DNA from: JABDJZ01 sp047619685
Lineage (GTDB): Bacteria > Bacteroidota > Rhodothermia > Rhodothermales > UBA10348
DNA length: 64,000 nt
Direction: 5' to 3'
NCBI GenBank assembly: GCA_047619685.1
Contig: JBLHLC010000004.1
Span: 1 to 64,000 of the forward strand
The notes under the pieces are model-generated. The model did not search any database and had not been told where the DNA came from. It was given only the letters and a program-made list of their open reading frames with translations. Position numbers and translations under genes: made by a program. Shown here one piece after another: positions 50,851 through 60,301 of the stretch; positions within the stretch are counted from its first letter, which is position 1, and each line of letters starts with the position of its first letter.

Positions 50851-52136
50851 GCCTCGTTCTCGACCAGGCGCCCGTTGTTGTAAATCGCCCAGGCCTTGCC
50901 CACCATCCTGGCGCCCACGAAGGGGGTGTTCCTGCTCTTGGACTTGATATGCCGGGCCTCGAAAGTCCACTCGGTAGTTGCATCGAAGACGGTCACATTG
51001 GCCTTGGCGCCAACCTGGATGCTCGGCTGCTCGATCGCCATGATCCGACGAGGCTCCACGGTCACCTTTCGCACGGCCTCTGCGACGCTCAGGATACCGG
51101 GCACCACCAATTCCCTTCCAGTGAGCCCCCAGGCGGTCTCAAGCCCAAGAATCCCGAACGGGGCCGCGGTGAACTCCACTTCCTTCTCAAACGACGCGTG
51201 AGGCGCGTGGTCTGTACAGATGGCGTCAATGGTACCGTCCCGAAGACCCTCCTTCATGGCGGACACGTCCGCCGCCGTGCGAAGCGGCGGATGCATCTTG
51301 TAGTTTGTGTCGTAGTGGCTGGCTCCCAGGTCTTCGTCGGTCAGGGCAAAGTGGTGCGCGCAAACTTCGGAAGTGACGTTTATTCCCCGGGCCTTTCCGT
51401 CCCGGACCAACTCGACAGCGCGGCCGGTAGAGATGTGGGCAACGTGAACGTGGCCTCCCGTGGCCTCGGCAATCAGGATGTCCCGGGCAATCATTACCTC
51501 CTCTGCCAAACCCGGGATTCCGGGTAAGCCAAGCCGCGTGGAGACAGCGCCCTCGTTCATATGACCGTGCGGATTCAGCGTCAGGTCTTCCATGTGATTG
51601 ACCACCGGGAGCCCCAGCATGGAGGAGTACTCAAGCGCGGTACGCATGAGGCCGCCATCGCTCACCGGAGTCCCGTCGTCGCTGAAGGCCACCGCCCCGC
51701 CGTCGGCCAGGTCTGCCATTTCTGTCAACTTCTTGCCGGCCCGATCCATGGATACGGCCGCGATCGGGTAGACATTCACGGCGGTCTCGGACGACCGCTT
51801 GATGATGAACTCCACCACATCGCGCGTATGGATGGGGGGTATCGTATTCGGCATGCAGGCAACGGCCGTGAAACCGCCGAAGGCCGCCGCCGCGCACCCG
51901 GTCAGAATAGTCTCCTTGTGCTCCTGTCCGGGCTCGCGGAAATGAACGTGCATGTCCATCCAACCCGGCGAAATCAGCTTGCCAGTTGCATCCAGGGTCG
52001 GGGTGTCGCCTGCGCTCAGGCCGACACCGATTTCGGCGATGACCCCGCCTTTTATCAGAAGGTCGGCCCGTCGGGTTTCGCCCGACTCAGGGTCAAGAAT
52101 TTCACCGCCGTGAATCAGGAGGTCCGCTTGCGTCAT
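50847..52136 (-). CDS. pyrC: Dihydroorotase
   Basis: 429 residues, class I (amidohydrolase with two metals). MDMHVHFREPGQEHKETILT holds the first two metal histidines, followed by FTAVACMPNT, then VYPIAAVSMDRAGKKLTEMA, FSDDGTPVSD, VNHMEDLTLN, HVAHISTGRAVEL and CTDHAPHASFEKEVEF. Cyclises carbamoyl aspartate to dihydroorotate in pyrimidine synthesis. Allantoinase/hydantoinase relatives share many motifs; the F-R-E-P-G and M-P-N-T combination favours dihydroorotase. ddl starts inside its stop. Upstream lies the HhH lipoprotein gene. Confidence 0.93.
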   Translation of the reverse strand: MTQADLLIHGGEILDPESGETRRADLLIKGGVIAEIGVGLSAGDTPTLDATGKLISPGWMDMHVHFREPGQEHKETILTGCAAAAFGGFTAVACMPNTIPPIHTRDVVEFIIKRSSETAVNVYPIAAVSMDRAGKKLTEMADLADGGAVAFSDDGTPVSDGGLMRTALEYSSMLGLPVVNHMEDLTLNPHGHMNEGAVSTRLGLPGIPGLAEEVMIARDILIAEATGGHVHVAHISTGRAVELVRDGKARGINVTSEVCAHHFALTDEDLGASHYDTNYKMHPPLRTAADVSAMKEGLRDGTIDAICTDHAPHASFEKEVEFTAAPFGILGLETAWGLTGRELVVPGILSVAEAVRKVTVEPRRIMAIEQPSIQVGAKANVTVFDATTEWTFEARHIKSKSRNTPFVGARMVGKAWAIYNNGRLVENEA

Positions 52137-52160
52137 TGGAATTCCAATTGAGGGTAAAAA

Positions 52161-52856
52161 CTAGTTGTTCCGAATCTCGACGTAGCGCGCCAGGCGGGCC
52201 AGTTCAACGTCGTCCACATATTTGCCGATCTCCCGATTGAACTGCTCCATGGAAGCGTAGGGACGGTACTCCCGAAACTCGCGCAGCATGCGGGCGCCGA
52301 CGCCGGGGATGGCCAGAATCTCTTCCTCGGTGGCCGTATTGAGGTCAATCGGCACGAACACGAAGCTTGCCAACCGCTCGACCTCCGCGTCGTCCACGTA
52401 CTTGCCCATTTCCCTGCGGAACTGTGCCATGGAAACGTACGGGCGGTACTCTTCAAATTCGTGTGCCATGCGGTCTCCTACGCCGGGTATCATGAGGATT
52501 TCCTCGCGACCCGCATCGTTCAGGTTCAGCGGGATCCAGGCGATACGGAGCACCGACTCAAGCCGGTCCGCATCCACGGATGACGCGATCGCGGCGGCCA
52601 GGTCTGTCGCACGGAGGTAGGGCCGACCGGCGACAATTGTTTCAGCCAATCCAGCGCCAATGCCCTCTGCGGCCGCCAGGTCTTCCACCGTTGCATAGTT
52701 GGCGTTCATCGGTCCTTGCGCAACCGTCTGAGACATCCCGTCGACTGCCGTGGCACTGGCCGCACCTACGGCCTCGGGGGCGGTTTCCGATTTGGGAGAC
52801 GAACAACCGAGCATCCCAAAGCCCAGAAAGAGCGCGAAAAGAAGAGTCTTATTCAT
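52161..52856 (-). CDS. Lipoprotein with three 60-residue helix-hairpin-helix modules
   Basis: 231 residues. Lipoprotein signal with Cys 18 (FLGFGMLGC), a Ser/Ala/Glu-rich linker to about 48, then three modules with an exact 60-residue period: 51-110, 111-170, 171-231. Each has a G-(I/V)-G hairpin (GIGAGLAETI, GVGDRMAHEF, GVGARMLREF), then R-P-Y (78-80, 138-140, 198-200), then K/S-x-V-D-(A/D) and P-(L/I)-(N/D)-L-N at the module boundary. Modules 2 and 3 are much closer to each other than to module 1. HhH of this ComEA type binds DNA. As a lipoprotein it could be a DNA receptor or a structural protein on the envelope; function is not known. Confidence 0.85.
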   Translation of the reverse strand: MNKTLLFALFLGFGMLGCSSPKSETAPEAVGAASATAVDGMSQTVAQGPMNANYATVEDLAAAEGIGAGLAETIVAGRPYLRATDLAAAIASSVDADRLESVLRIAWIPLNLNDAGREEILMIPGVGDRMAHEFEEYRPYVSMAQFRREMGKYVDDAEVERLASFVFVPIDLNTATEEEILAIPGVGARMLREFREYRPYASMEQFNREIGKYVDDVELARLARYVEIRNN

Positions 52857-52880
52857 AATTATTCAGACCCCGGTTTGGGA

Positions 52881-53330
52881 TCAGTCAGGCGATACCGGCG
52901 CCGCACGCCCGCTCGCGATAAATGTGATGATGATGGCCAAGAGGCCGAGCTGGACCATGACGCCCGGCGCCAAGGCAGGCGTAGCTCCTGTCAGGGCTTC
53001 GCCCATGAGTTTTGCCCCGCCCAGGTCAGGATACATCTCAAGCTCGAACTCCCGATTCCCCTTTAAGTGCAGGAAGATACCAAGGAGCCCACCCGCTGCG
53101 TACACAATCCCCATCCATCGAAACCAGATTTGGCTTCGACGGCCTGGAGCGATGAGGGTCACCAGGCTGATCCCCAAGCCAAAAGTCAGCAGGGTCAAAG
53201 GTATCCATTGGGTCCAGTCTTCGTAGTGCCCAAGCAGGAGTAGCTCTGTGCCCGCACCGGCGGTTCCCAGCACAAAAAGGCCGGTTAATGCCTTCTTGAT
53301 TGGGTCGAACTGAAACAGGGATAGCGGCAT
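52881..53330 (-). CDS. Small membrane protein with four predicted helices
   Basis: About 149 residues from ATG 53330 (MPLSLFQFDPIKKALTG), where hydrophobic helix 1 begins soon after; the frame is open up to 53459 but upstream residues are basic and proline-rich. Helices at about 15-32 (LTGLFVLGTAGAGTELLLLG), 42-60 (IPLTLLTFGLGISLVTLI), 72-92 and 125-145. No family recognised. It lies 24 bp upstream of the HhH lipoprotein gene on the same strand and may share its transcript; the alr gene is divergent. Confidence 0.7.
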   Translation of the reverse strand: MPLSLFQFDPIKKALTGLFVLGTAGAGTELLLLGHYEDWTQWIPLTLLTFGLGISLVTLIAPGRRSQIWFRWMGIVYAAGGLLGIFLHLKGNREFELEMYPDLGGAKLMGEALTGATPALAPGVMVQLGLLAIIITFIASGRAAPVSPD

Positions 53331-53437
53331 AGGCGTCAGCGGCCAGGGCGTTTGACAGACCGCAACGGCTATGTACGGCGCGATGAGAGCCGGATCACGC
53401 CTTGGCCTGATTCTCAAACAAAAACCCACACCTTCAA

Positions 53438-54604
53438 GTGGACCCACGTGCCGTACCATACATCCCTTCGACCAGCCCAGCCATCTTGTTGAGTCCTCCA
53501 GAGTCCGTCAGCCACAGTCCTACCATAGCCGAGGTTGATCTTGGTGCCCTCCGGCGCAACCTGGCCACCATCCGGCGCCGCGTCGCCCCTCGCCCCGTAA
53601 TGGCCGTGGTTAAAGCCAACGCGTATGGTCACGGTGCGGAGCGCGTGGCGCAATGCCTGCTTGCGGAGGGCGTGCAGCACTTCGCCGTCGCAACCCTGGA
53701 CGAAGGCATTGCGCTCCGACAAGCCGGAATCAGCGGAAACATCCTGGTTTTCGGTGCACCATTGCCGGCTGAGCTCCCATGGTTTGCGGAGAATGAGCTT
53801 GACCTGACGGTGGGATCGGAGTCGATACTAATGGCTGTGTTGCAATGTGACACGCCGCTCAGGGTGCAACTCCTCGTAGATACAGGGATGACTAGGCTCG
53901 GCCTGGAGCCCCAACGGGCAATCAGCGCCCTGGCCATGCTTGGCGGTGCCGGCCACGTCGCGCTCACCGGAGTTTGCACCCACCTGGCCGGCGCCGACCT
54001 CCCGGACCGGGCCAGGACGACAGCCCAACTTGCCACCTGGAGTGATTTCCTGGCGAGCGCCAGACCCGTCGGGTGTCCGGTTCACGTGGCCGCCAGCGGG
54101 GGATGCTGGACGAGTCCAGAGGCACTGAAGCATTCCGATTTGGTGAGAGCCGGGATTTCTCTCTATGGACTCTACGAACCCAGCGGAGACACTGCCCCCG
54201 ATGTCCTGGAGCCGGTCGCCCGCCTTATTTCTCGCGTCGCCCGCGTTCAGCGGATTGGCGCCGGCACTGCTGTATCGTACGGAGGCCGCTGGAAGGCCCC
54301 CTATGAGACCAGGGTGGCTACCATTGCGGCCGGTTACGCGGACGGAGTACCACGGTCGCTGTCAAACGTCGGTCGGGTCGGGATTCGGGGTCGCCTGTTT
54401 CCGATGGTCGGCACAATCTGTATGGACATGCTGATGGTACACATCGACGACCCCGATTTTCCCATGTCGGAAGGTGATGAAGTGGTCCTTTTTGGACGCG
54501 GAGGGCCCTCCTGCTCAGAACAGGCTGAGAAGGCGCTTTCCATCACGTATGAGATGGTCTGCCGGATTTCAGGCCGGGTTGCCAGACGATACCGCCCAGA
54601 ATAA
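53438..54604 (+). CDS. alr: Alanine racemase
   Basis: 388 residues from GTG 53438; TTG 53486 or 53489 would be nearer the usual family start and neither site has a good Shine-Dalgarno. PLP-Lys K59 in AVVKANAYGHGA, catalytic Tyr Y281 in GTAVSYGGRWKAP, LLVDTGMTRLGL, VAASGGCW (usually H-x-x-N-S-A/G) and MVGTICMDMLMV for the second active-site region. Interconverts L- and D-alanine for peptidoglycan. In the third motif C-W replaces the usual A-A or A-G after the Gly, a small oddity. With ddl it covers the D-Ala branch. Confidence 0.95.
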   Translation: MDPRAVPYIPSTSPAILLSPPESVSHSPTIAEVDLGALRRNLATIRRRVAPRPVMAVVKANAYGHGAERVAQCLLAEGVQHFAVATLDEGIALRQAGISGNILVFGAPLPAELPWFAENELDLTVGSESILMAVLQCDTPLRVQLLVDTGMTRLGLEPQRAISALAMLGGAGHVALTGVCTHLAGADLPDRARTTAQLATWSDFLASARPVGCPVHVAASGGCWTSPEALKHSDLVRAGISLYGLYEPSGDTAPDVLEPVARLISRVARVQRIGAGTAVSYGGRWKAPYETRVATIAAGYADGVPRSLSNVGRVGIRGRLFPMVGTICMDMLMVHIDDPDFPMSEGDEVVLFGRGGPSCSEQAEKALSITYEMVCRISGRVARRYRPE

Positions 54605-54796
54605 CGACCAACCCGGCCGTCATTCGGACCAGGATCCCGCGCAAAGAGTTGGCCCGACACCTGCCGCGGCGTACTTTTCTCTGCTTCCTCACGAAGCAAA
54701 GGACGCAAACGTTCGACTTGAGCGTTTGTGGTAGGCTTGTGTGGATCGACACATGGTCCAACCCGGCAGAACAGCCGCAATATCTGAAGACGAAAA

Positions 54797-55507
54797 ATGG
54801 CCAGTACCTTTGACCCTTCCCAGCTCCACATTCTTGTTGTAGACGACGAGGAAGATGTAGCAGAAGTCGTTTCTCATTTCCTTCGGCAGGAAGGGTTCAA
54901 CGTCCACGTGGCGCACGAGGGGCATGATGCCCTTGCCAAGGCCACGCCGGACATTGACCTGATTGTGCTGGACATCATGCTTCCTGGCGTAGACGGCTAC
55001 GAGATTTGCCGCCGCCTCCGCTCCCGCGTGGAGACCGAGACCATTCCGATCATCTTCCTGTCAGCCAAGGGCGAAGAAGACGATCAGGTCCGCGGACTCA
55101 TGCTGGGCGCCGATGCCTACCTGACCAAGCCCGTGTCGCCGCAGGTCATCGTGGCGCACGTCAAGGCCGTCCTTCGCCGTTCCGGCATCGAGGAGAGCCG
55201 GACCCTTCAGGTCCGCAACCTGACCATCTACGAAGACGAGTACCGCGCCTCGCTGGAAGGCAAGGATCTCGGCCTCACCTTGACCGAGTTTGAGCTCGTT
55301 CGGTACCTGGTTCGTCATCCTCGTAAAGCTTTCACCCGGCAGCAGCTTCTGGAGACCATCTGGAAGGATGCGATGATGGTGACCGAGCGTACAGTGGACG
55401 CCCATATCAAGAACCTTCGTGAGAAGCTGGGCTCCTTTGCTCAGCACATCCAGACGGTTCGCGGTGTGGGCTACCGCTTTGTTGAAGAAGAGACGCAGCA
55501 GGCCTGA
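54797..55507 (+). CDS. OmpR/PhoB-family response regulator
   Basis: 236 residues. Receiver with D16/D17, phospho-acceptor D59 (LIVLDIMLPGVDGYEI), S in FLSAKGEEDD and K in YLTKPVSPQ. C-terminal winged helix from about 135: LTLTEFELVRYLVRHPRKAF, T-R-Q-Q-L-L and TERTVDAHIKNLREKLG, ending GVGYRFVEE. Complete PhoB/PhoP-type transcription regulator. The kinase gene starts 18 bp after its stop, so the pair is one system. Target genes cannot be read from the sequence. Confidence 0.95.
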   Translation: MASTFDPSQLHILVVDDEEDVAEVVSHFLRQEGFNVHVAHEGHDALAKATPDIDLIVLDIMLPGVDGYEICRRLRSRVETETIPIIFLSAKGEEDDQVRGLMLGADAYLTKPVSPQVIVAHVKAVLRRSGIEESRTLQVRNLTIYEDEYRASLEGKDLGLTLTEFELVRYLVRHPRKAFTRQQLLETIWKDAMMVTERTVDAHIKNLREKLGSFAQHIQTVRGVGYRFVEEETQQA

Positions 55508-55524
55508 GCGGTAGCGGGTCCTAC

Positions 55525-56979
55525 ATGCCTTCCTCGAACTCCGGTGAACCCGGTCGGCGTCTGATCGGATCTGCATTTCCGACCAGGGCGTCCACGCAGA
55601 CCTGGATGATTCTGACGTTCGTTCTGTTCGTCGGGGTCGCCTTGGTCGCGGTTGGGCTGTACGTCACGTTTGTGGTCGGATCTGAGATCCAGGGCACAAT
55701 TCGCCAGACGCTCTACCACCAGGCCGCGCGCATGGCGGAGCGTGTGGAATCTGCAGATCCGGCGGAGCGAGAGGATCTGGTTCGCGAATTTGCGCAGCTG
55801 ACGGACCTCAGGATAACCGTGATTGATCCGGACGGGACGGTCCTGGATTTCGACGGCTTCCGGCAAGTTTCCTCTGCGGACTTGAACGGGGTTCCGGAGT
55901 TGGATGGGATCTCGAATGGAGAGATCCGATACGAACAGCGCGTCGAGTCATCCCTCAAGATGCTCTTTGTCGCGACCCATCGCCCGGACTCCGGCCTAGT
56001 GGTGCGTGTGGGCCAGATCAGACCACCTCTCATCGCACTCCTGGAGCGCATGCGTGCCACACTCATCGTTGCGATGATCATGGCGCTGTGTCTGACACTC
56101 CTGGGATCCTGGATAGCTGCCAAGAGGGTGACCGAGCCTCTGGACACGATCCGACACAGCGCACGTGCCATCAGCGAGGGTCGCATGGATGCCCCCATCG
56201 TGGTGGATTCGCGTGCGTCGGAGTTCCAGGACCTGGCCGACAGTCTCAACAAGATGACCGACACCTACCGCGGACAGATCGGTGAGCTTCAGCGCATGGC
56301 GGCGGTTCAGAATGAATTCATCGGCAACGTCTCCCACGAGGTTCGAAACCCGATTTTCTCGGTCGGCGGTTACCTGGAAGCCCTCGCCTCATCCGGACTG
56401 ACGGATCAGCAACGGAAGTTTTACGCCGGCAAGGGACTTACCAATCTGGAGCGGTTGAACAACCTGTTCAACGACCTCATCGAGATCGCGCGCCTCGAAT
56501 ACCGGGAGGACCTGATCAAGGCTGAGCCCTTCGACCTGCAGGAGCTGGTTGACGAGGTGTCCGAGCAACTGCTGGCGAAGGCCACCGAAAAGGGCCTCGA
56601 ATTGATTGCCAGCAATCCCCTTCATTTTGTCCATGCGGACAGAAATCGCATCCGGCAGGTTCTGGTAAACCTGATCGATAACGCGATTGCCTACTCCGAG
56701 GAGGGAACAGTCCGATGCCGGTTCCGACGCCATCTGGACAAGGTCCGGGTGGAAGTCGTTGACACAGGACGGGGTATTCCAGAGGACCACCTGGAGCACA
56801 TCTTTGAGCGTTTCTACAGGGTCGATCCGGATCGCAGCAGAAAAAGTGGCGGGACCGGATTGGGGCTCAGCATCGTGAAGCAGATTCTCCACGCCCACGG
56901 GGAGGCGGTTCACGTCGAAAGCACGGCCGGCCGCAGCACGCGGTTCTGGTTCGAATTGCCGCTGGTTCAGCAGGAGTAG
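55525..56979 (+). CDS. PhoR-like sensor histidine kinase with HAMP domain
   Basis: 484 residues. First membrane helix about 30-55 (MILTFVLFVGVALVAVGLYV), an extracytoplasmic sensor of about 120 residues, second helix about 178-200 (LIVAMIMALCLTLLGSWIA), HAMP about 200-250, then HisKA with GNVSHEVRNPIFSVGGYLEA (H271), N-box RQVLVNLIDNAIAY, DTGRGIPEDHLEHIFERFYR and GGTGLGLSIVKQ. The H-box reads S-H-E-V-R-N-P in place of the common S-H-E-L-R-T-P. All catalytic parts are present. It directly follows the PhoB-like regulator. Confidence 0.95.
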   Translation: MPSSNSGEPGRRLIGSAFPTRASTQTWMILTFVLFVGVALVAVGLYVTFVVGSEIQGTIRQTLYHQAARMAERVESADPAEREDLVREFAQLTDLRITVIDPDGTVLDFDGFRQVSSADLNGVPELDGISNGEIRYEQRVESSLKMLFVATHRPDSGLVVRVGQIRPPLIALLERMRATLIVAMIMALCLTLLGSWIAAKRVTEPLDTIRHSARAISEGRMDAPIVVDSRASEFQDLADSLNKMTDTYRGQIGELQRMAAVQNEFIGNVSHEVRNPIFSVGGYLEALASSGLTDQQRKFYAGKGLTNLERLNNLFNDLIEIARLEYREDLIKAEPFDLQELVDEVSEQLLAKATEKGLELIASNPLHFVHADRNRIRQVLVNLIDNAIAYSEEGTVRCRFRRHLDKVRVEVVDTGRGIPEDHLEHIFERFYRVDPDRSRKSGGTGLGLSIVKQILHAHGEAVHVESTAGRSTRFWFELPLVQQE

Positions 56980-57199
56980 GTGACAGAGGCGGCCGGGGAC
57001 CGCGGAGTGAATCTCAAATTCACCCCCCCTGACCAAACTGCTGTTCGAATCGCGCGTACACTTGAATAAGGAGCCGCGGAGAGTCGACACTACAGGTGAC
57101 TCTACCGACGATTGACCAGGGCCTTTCCAGGCGTCCTTTCGTCGACCTCGGCAAGTCTAAATCAGTGAGGCCTTTCATTGAGTATCCGGTCATTTAAAC
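56980..57199. other. Intergenic, promoter region for the fused E1 gene
   Basis: 220 bp with no open frame of note. GTGAAT/ATTCAC (57007-57022) followed by a C-run is a weak stem-loop that may end the kinase transcript. No clear promoter boxes; T-rich and A-rich tracts appear only close to 57170-57190. Confidence 0.5.
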
Positions 57200-59341
57200 A
57201 TGCGGTCGATGCCCAAAGCTGCTCAGAACAAGAAAAGAACGACGGAAGCGCTTCCGGGCGGTGACGGGAGTTCAGACGGATCACTTCCGGTAATCGTCGG
57301 CAAGCCGGCGCAGGGCGACTTCGCGGTTGAGCCTCTGACGCCAGCCGATTTCGATGCCGACGAGCTTCTCGGCGTCTATCGTCGGATGCTGACATCGCGC
57401 CGATTGGATGAGAAGATGCTGACGCTCCTCAAGCAGGGCCGTGGCTTCTTCCACATCGGATGTGCGGGACATGAGGCTGCCCAGGCGGCCATCAGCATGT
57501 TATGTCGCCCGGGGCACGACTGGTTCAGCATGTACTACCGGGATATGTCCATGTACCTGGGCCTTGGCGGTACGATGGAAGACATCATGCTGCACCACAT
57601 GGCGAAGGCGGCCGACCCCAACTCGGCCGGGCGCCAGATGTCTGAGCATTTTTCGTCGCCTGATCTCAACATCCTGCCAGTATCCTCGAGTGTCGGCGCC
57701 CAGTTCCTTCCCGCGGTCGGCGTGGCCCTGGGGCAGATCAAGGACGGCACGGATGCCTTTACCTACTGTTCCTGCGGCGATGGGGCTACGTCCCAGGGTG
57801 ACTTCCACGAGGCCCTGAACTGGGCAGCGCGGGAAAAGGCACCGGTTCTTTTTGTAGTGCAGGACAACGGATACGCCATCTCGGTCCCGGTCGCTCAGCA
57901 GACAGCAGGAGGATCCGCGTTCAAATTGGCCCGCGGCTACGAGGGACTCAGCCGCGCCCTGGTTGACGGCACCGATTTTTTCGCCACCTACGCGGTGGCG
58001 AAGGCGGCCATCGCGCACCTTCGCGCCGGAAAAGGGCCGGTTTGCCTGGTGGCTCAGACGGTGCGGCTCATGCCCCACTCGTCATCCGATAACCACACCA
58101 AGTACCGAACGCCCGAAGAGTTGGCGGCGGACAAGGAAGTGGATCCGATCCGGCTGTTCGAACAACGCCTTCTTGGAGCTGGCCTTCTGACGGCGAAATT
58201 GGTCGCGTCCATGAAGGCCGAAGTCCAGAAGGCAGTCGACAAGGCCGCGGTCTGGGCGGCCGCGCAGGAGGACCCGGATCCGGCCACTGCCATGGACCAT
58301 GTCTATTACGATGGACCTCAGCAATTGGCTTTTGAAACCACCAAACCCTCCGGCGAGCCTGTGGTCCTGGTGGACGCCATCAACCACGCACTCCACGAAG
58401 AGATGGCCCGCAACCCGCGGATGCTGGTCTACGGAGAGGACGTTGCCGGCGGCAAAGGCGGTGTTTTTACCGCCACCCGGGAGTTGACGGCCAAATTTGG
58501 CTCGGACCGCTGCTTCAATAGCCCACTTGCCGAGGCCAGCATCATTGGAACCGCCGTTGGCTTCTCCGCCTTAGGCTTCAAGCCTGTCGTCGAGATCCAG
58601 TTTGGCGACTATATCTGGCCGGCTCTCCAGCAAATCAGAAATCAGGTCTCCACATTCCGCTACCGTTCAAACGGGCAGTGGGGTTGTCCGATGGTTATCC
58701 GGGTCCCGATTGGTGGGTACATCCACGGCGGGCTTTGCCATTCGCAGAATATCGAGGCCTTCTTCGGCCACATGCCCGGCCTTAGGGTGGTCATGCCTTC
58801 CAACGCGGCCGATGCAAAGGGCCTTCTCAAGGCGGCCATTCGCGGCGAGGACCCTGTTCTCTTCCTGGAGCACAAGGCCCTGTACCGCGCGGCATCCGCA
58901 AGACGGCCCGAACCAGACGCTGACTACCTGCTGGACTTTGGCAGGGCTTCGATCGTTCGGGAGGGGAAGGACCTCACCATTATCACTTACGGTGCCATGG
59001 TGGCCCGATCCATGAATGCGGCCCGGCAACTAGAAGCCGAGGGGATCGACGCCGAGATCATCGACCTTAGGACCATCGTGCCTCTCGACATGGAGACCGT
59101 TCTCTCTTCGGTGATCAAGACGAGCCGGGCACTGATCGTCCACGAGGATTACGAATTCCTGGGGTTGGGCGCGGAAATATCCGCTCAATTGGCGGACAAG
59201 GCCTTTGGCCATTTGGATGCGCCCGTGCGCAGGGTTGCCGGACGGTTTGCACCCATTGCGTTTGCAGATCCTCTTGAGCGCGCGCTCCTCCCGAACGACG
59301 AGGACATCTTGGTTGCGGCGCGCGACTTGGTCGAATACTAG
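57200..59341 (+). CDS. 2-oxoacid dehydrogenase E1, alpha and beta subunits fused
   Basis: 713 residues from ATG 57200 or 57209. Alpha part (to about 365): RRMLTSRRLDEKMLTLLKQG, GHEAAQAAISMLCRPGHDWF and the TPP motif GDGATSQGDFHEALNWAA ending N-G-Y-A-I-S-V-P. Beta part (about 385-713): GEDVAGGKGGVFTATRELTA, FNSPLAEASIIGTAVGFSAL, EIQFGDYIWPALQQIRNQVS, VPIGGYIHGGLCHSQNIEAF and VLFLEHKALYR. Decarboxylates pyruvate or branched-chain 2-oxoacids and passes the acyl group to lipoyl-E2. Fusion of the two subunits is known in Bacteroidota; the alpha motifs favour branched-chain oxoacids, but this is not certain. No E2 or E3 gene is adjacent. Confidence 0.93.
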   Translation: MRSMPKAAQNKKRTTEALPGGDGSSDGSLPVIVGKPAQGDFAVEPLTPADFDADELLGVYRRMLTSRRLDEKMLTLLKQGRGFFHIGCAGHEAAQAAISMLCRPGHDWFSMYYRDMSMYLGLGGTMEDIMLHHMAKAADPNSAGRQMSEHFSSPDLNILPVSSSVGAQFLPAVGVALGQIKDGTDAFTYCSCGDGATSQGDFHEALNWAAREKAPVLFVVQDNGYAISVPVAQQTAGGSAFKLARGYEGLSRALVDGTDFFATYAVAKAAIAHLRAGKGPVCLVAQTVRLMPHSSSDNHTKYRTPEELAADKEVDPIRLFEQRLLGAGLLTAKLVASMKAEVQKAVDKAAVWAAAQEDPDPATAMDHVYYDGPQQLAFETTKPSGEPVVLVDAINHALHEEMARNPRMLVYGEDVAGGKGGVFTATRELTAKFGSDRCFNSPLAEASIIGTAVGFSALGFKPVVEIQFGDYIWPALQQIRNQVSTFRYRSNGQWGCPMVIRVPIGGYIHGGLCHSQNIEAFFGHMPGLRVVMPSNAADAKGLLKAAIRGEDPVLFLEHKALYRAASARRPEPDADYLLDFGRASIVREGKDLTIITYGAMVARSMNAARQLEAEGIDAEIIDLRTIVPLDMETVLSSVIKTSRALIVHEDYEFLGLGAEISAQLADKAFGHLDAPVRRVAGRFAPIAFADPLERALLPNDEDILVAARDLVEY

Positions 59342-59374
59342 AAGGCTGTGGACCCGGGACCGATCCTTAAGGGG

Positions 59375-60301
59375 ATGGCTTCCACGTGTTTGTTTGCTTC
59401 CGTTGCCGCTCTGGCGCTCCTGGTGCCAGGAACGGCTTCCGGTCAGGCGTGGACGCAACCTGCCGGACACGCCTACCTGAAGGTCTCTTCCCAGCAGACC
59501 GCGGCCAACGAGCAGTTCCGGCAGGATGGGTCCCTGGCGCCGTACGCGCCCGGAGTGGAATCAAACGGATTTGAGGATAGCAGCAGGTATCTCTATGCAG
59601 AATACGGCCTGCGGGATGGCCTGACCGTCATTGCGCTCCTCCCTTGGAAGCGCATTACCGTTAGCAGTCCTCATCCTCAAGCCGCTTCAGGTCTTCCTGG
59701 TACGGACCGGCCCATCACGGCGAGCGCGTCTGGCTTTGAACGCCTCAAGGTGGCCCTCCGGATGGACGTCTCAGAGAGAATCGGACTCCGCGCGGACGGT
59801 CGCCACAGGTCAGCTCTCAATGTGAGCGCTCATCTTCCGCTGGGATACGATCGAGACGCGATGCCGGGATTGGGTCCGGGCCAGGTTGACCTGGACGCCA
59901 TGTTGTTTTTTGGGACGAGTTTTTGGCCGGTGCCGGCTTATGCCCAGCTGGGGGCCGGCTTTCGGGTGAGGACGGGGCTTTTCGGGCTCTCGCGCGGGGA
60001 CTCCCCGGAGCCTGATTACGGCAACGAGTGGTTGGTGCACGCCGAGGCGGGACTGAACCTGGGTAAACAGGTGCTCCTGCAGGGACTCGTCCTCGGGGCC
60101 ATCTCCAATGAGTCCCCGCAAGTGGCCTTTGATCCGCAGAACCCCATTCCGACGCACCAGCGGTATCTGAAGACCGGTCTGGGAGCCACCTTCTCTCCGA
60201 TCCCGCTTCTGGGACTGTCGTTTCAGATTTTTTCGACGGCGAGCGGTGCGAACACCGTCCGGTCCACCGACATCTTCTTCGGCCTCGAAGCCAGGCTTTA
60301 G
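59375..60301 (+). CDS. Predicted outer-membrane beta-barrel protein
   Basis: 308 residues from ATG 59375; GTG 59348, with GAAGG just before it, is the alternative (317 residues). Signal peptide (CLFASVAALALLVPGTASGQ). The mature chain has alternating hydrophobic strands with aromatic ends: HAYLKVSSQQT, YLYAEYGLRDGLTVIALLPW, LNVSAHLPLGYD, YAQLGAGFRVRTGLFG and a last strand ending in L-E-A-R-L. This resembles the MetA-pathway-phenol/transporter-like barrel family of unknown ligand. It is 6 (or 33) bp after the E1 gene and overlaps the convergent cystathionine gene by 4 nt. Confidence 0.7.
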   Translation: MASTCLFASVAALALLVPGTASGQAWTQPAGHAYLKVSSQQTAANEQFRQDGSLAPYAPGVESNGFEDSSRYLYAEYGLRDGLTVIALLPWKRITVSSPHPQAASGLPGTDRPITASASGFERLKVALRMDVSERIGLRADGRHRSALNVSAHLPLGYDRDAMPGLGPGQVDLDAMLFFGTSFWPVPAYAQLGAGFRVRTGLFGLSRGDSPEPDYGNEWLVHAEAGLNLGKQVLLQGLVLGAISNESPQVAFDPQNPIPTHQRYLKTGLGATFSPIPLLGLSFQIFSTASGANTVRSTDIFFGLEARL

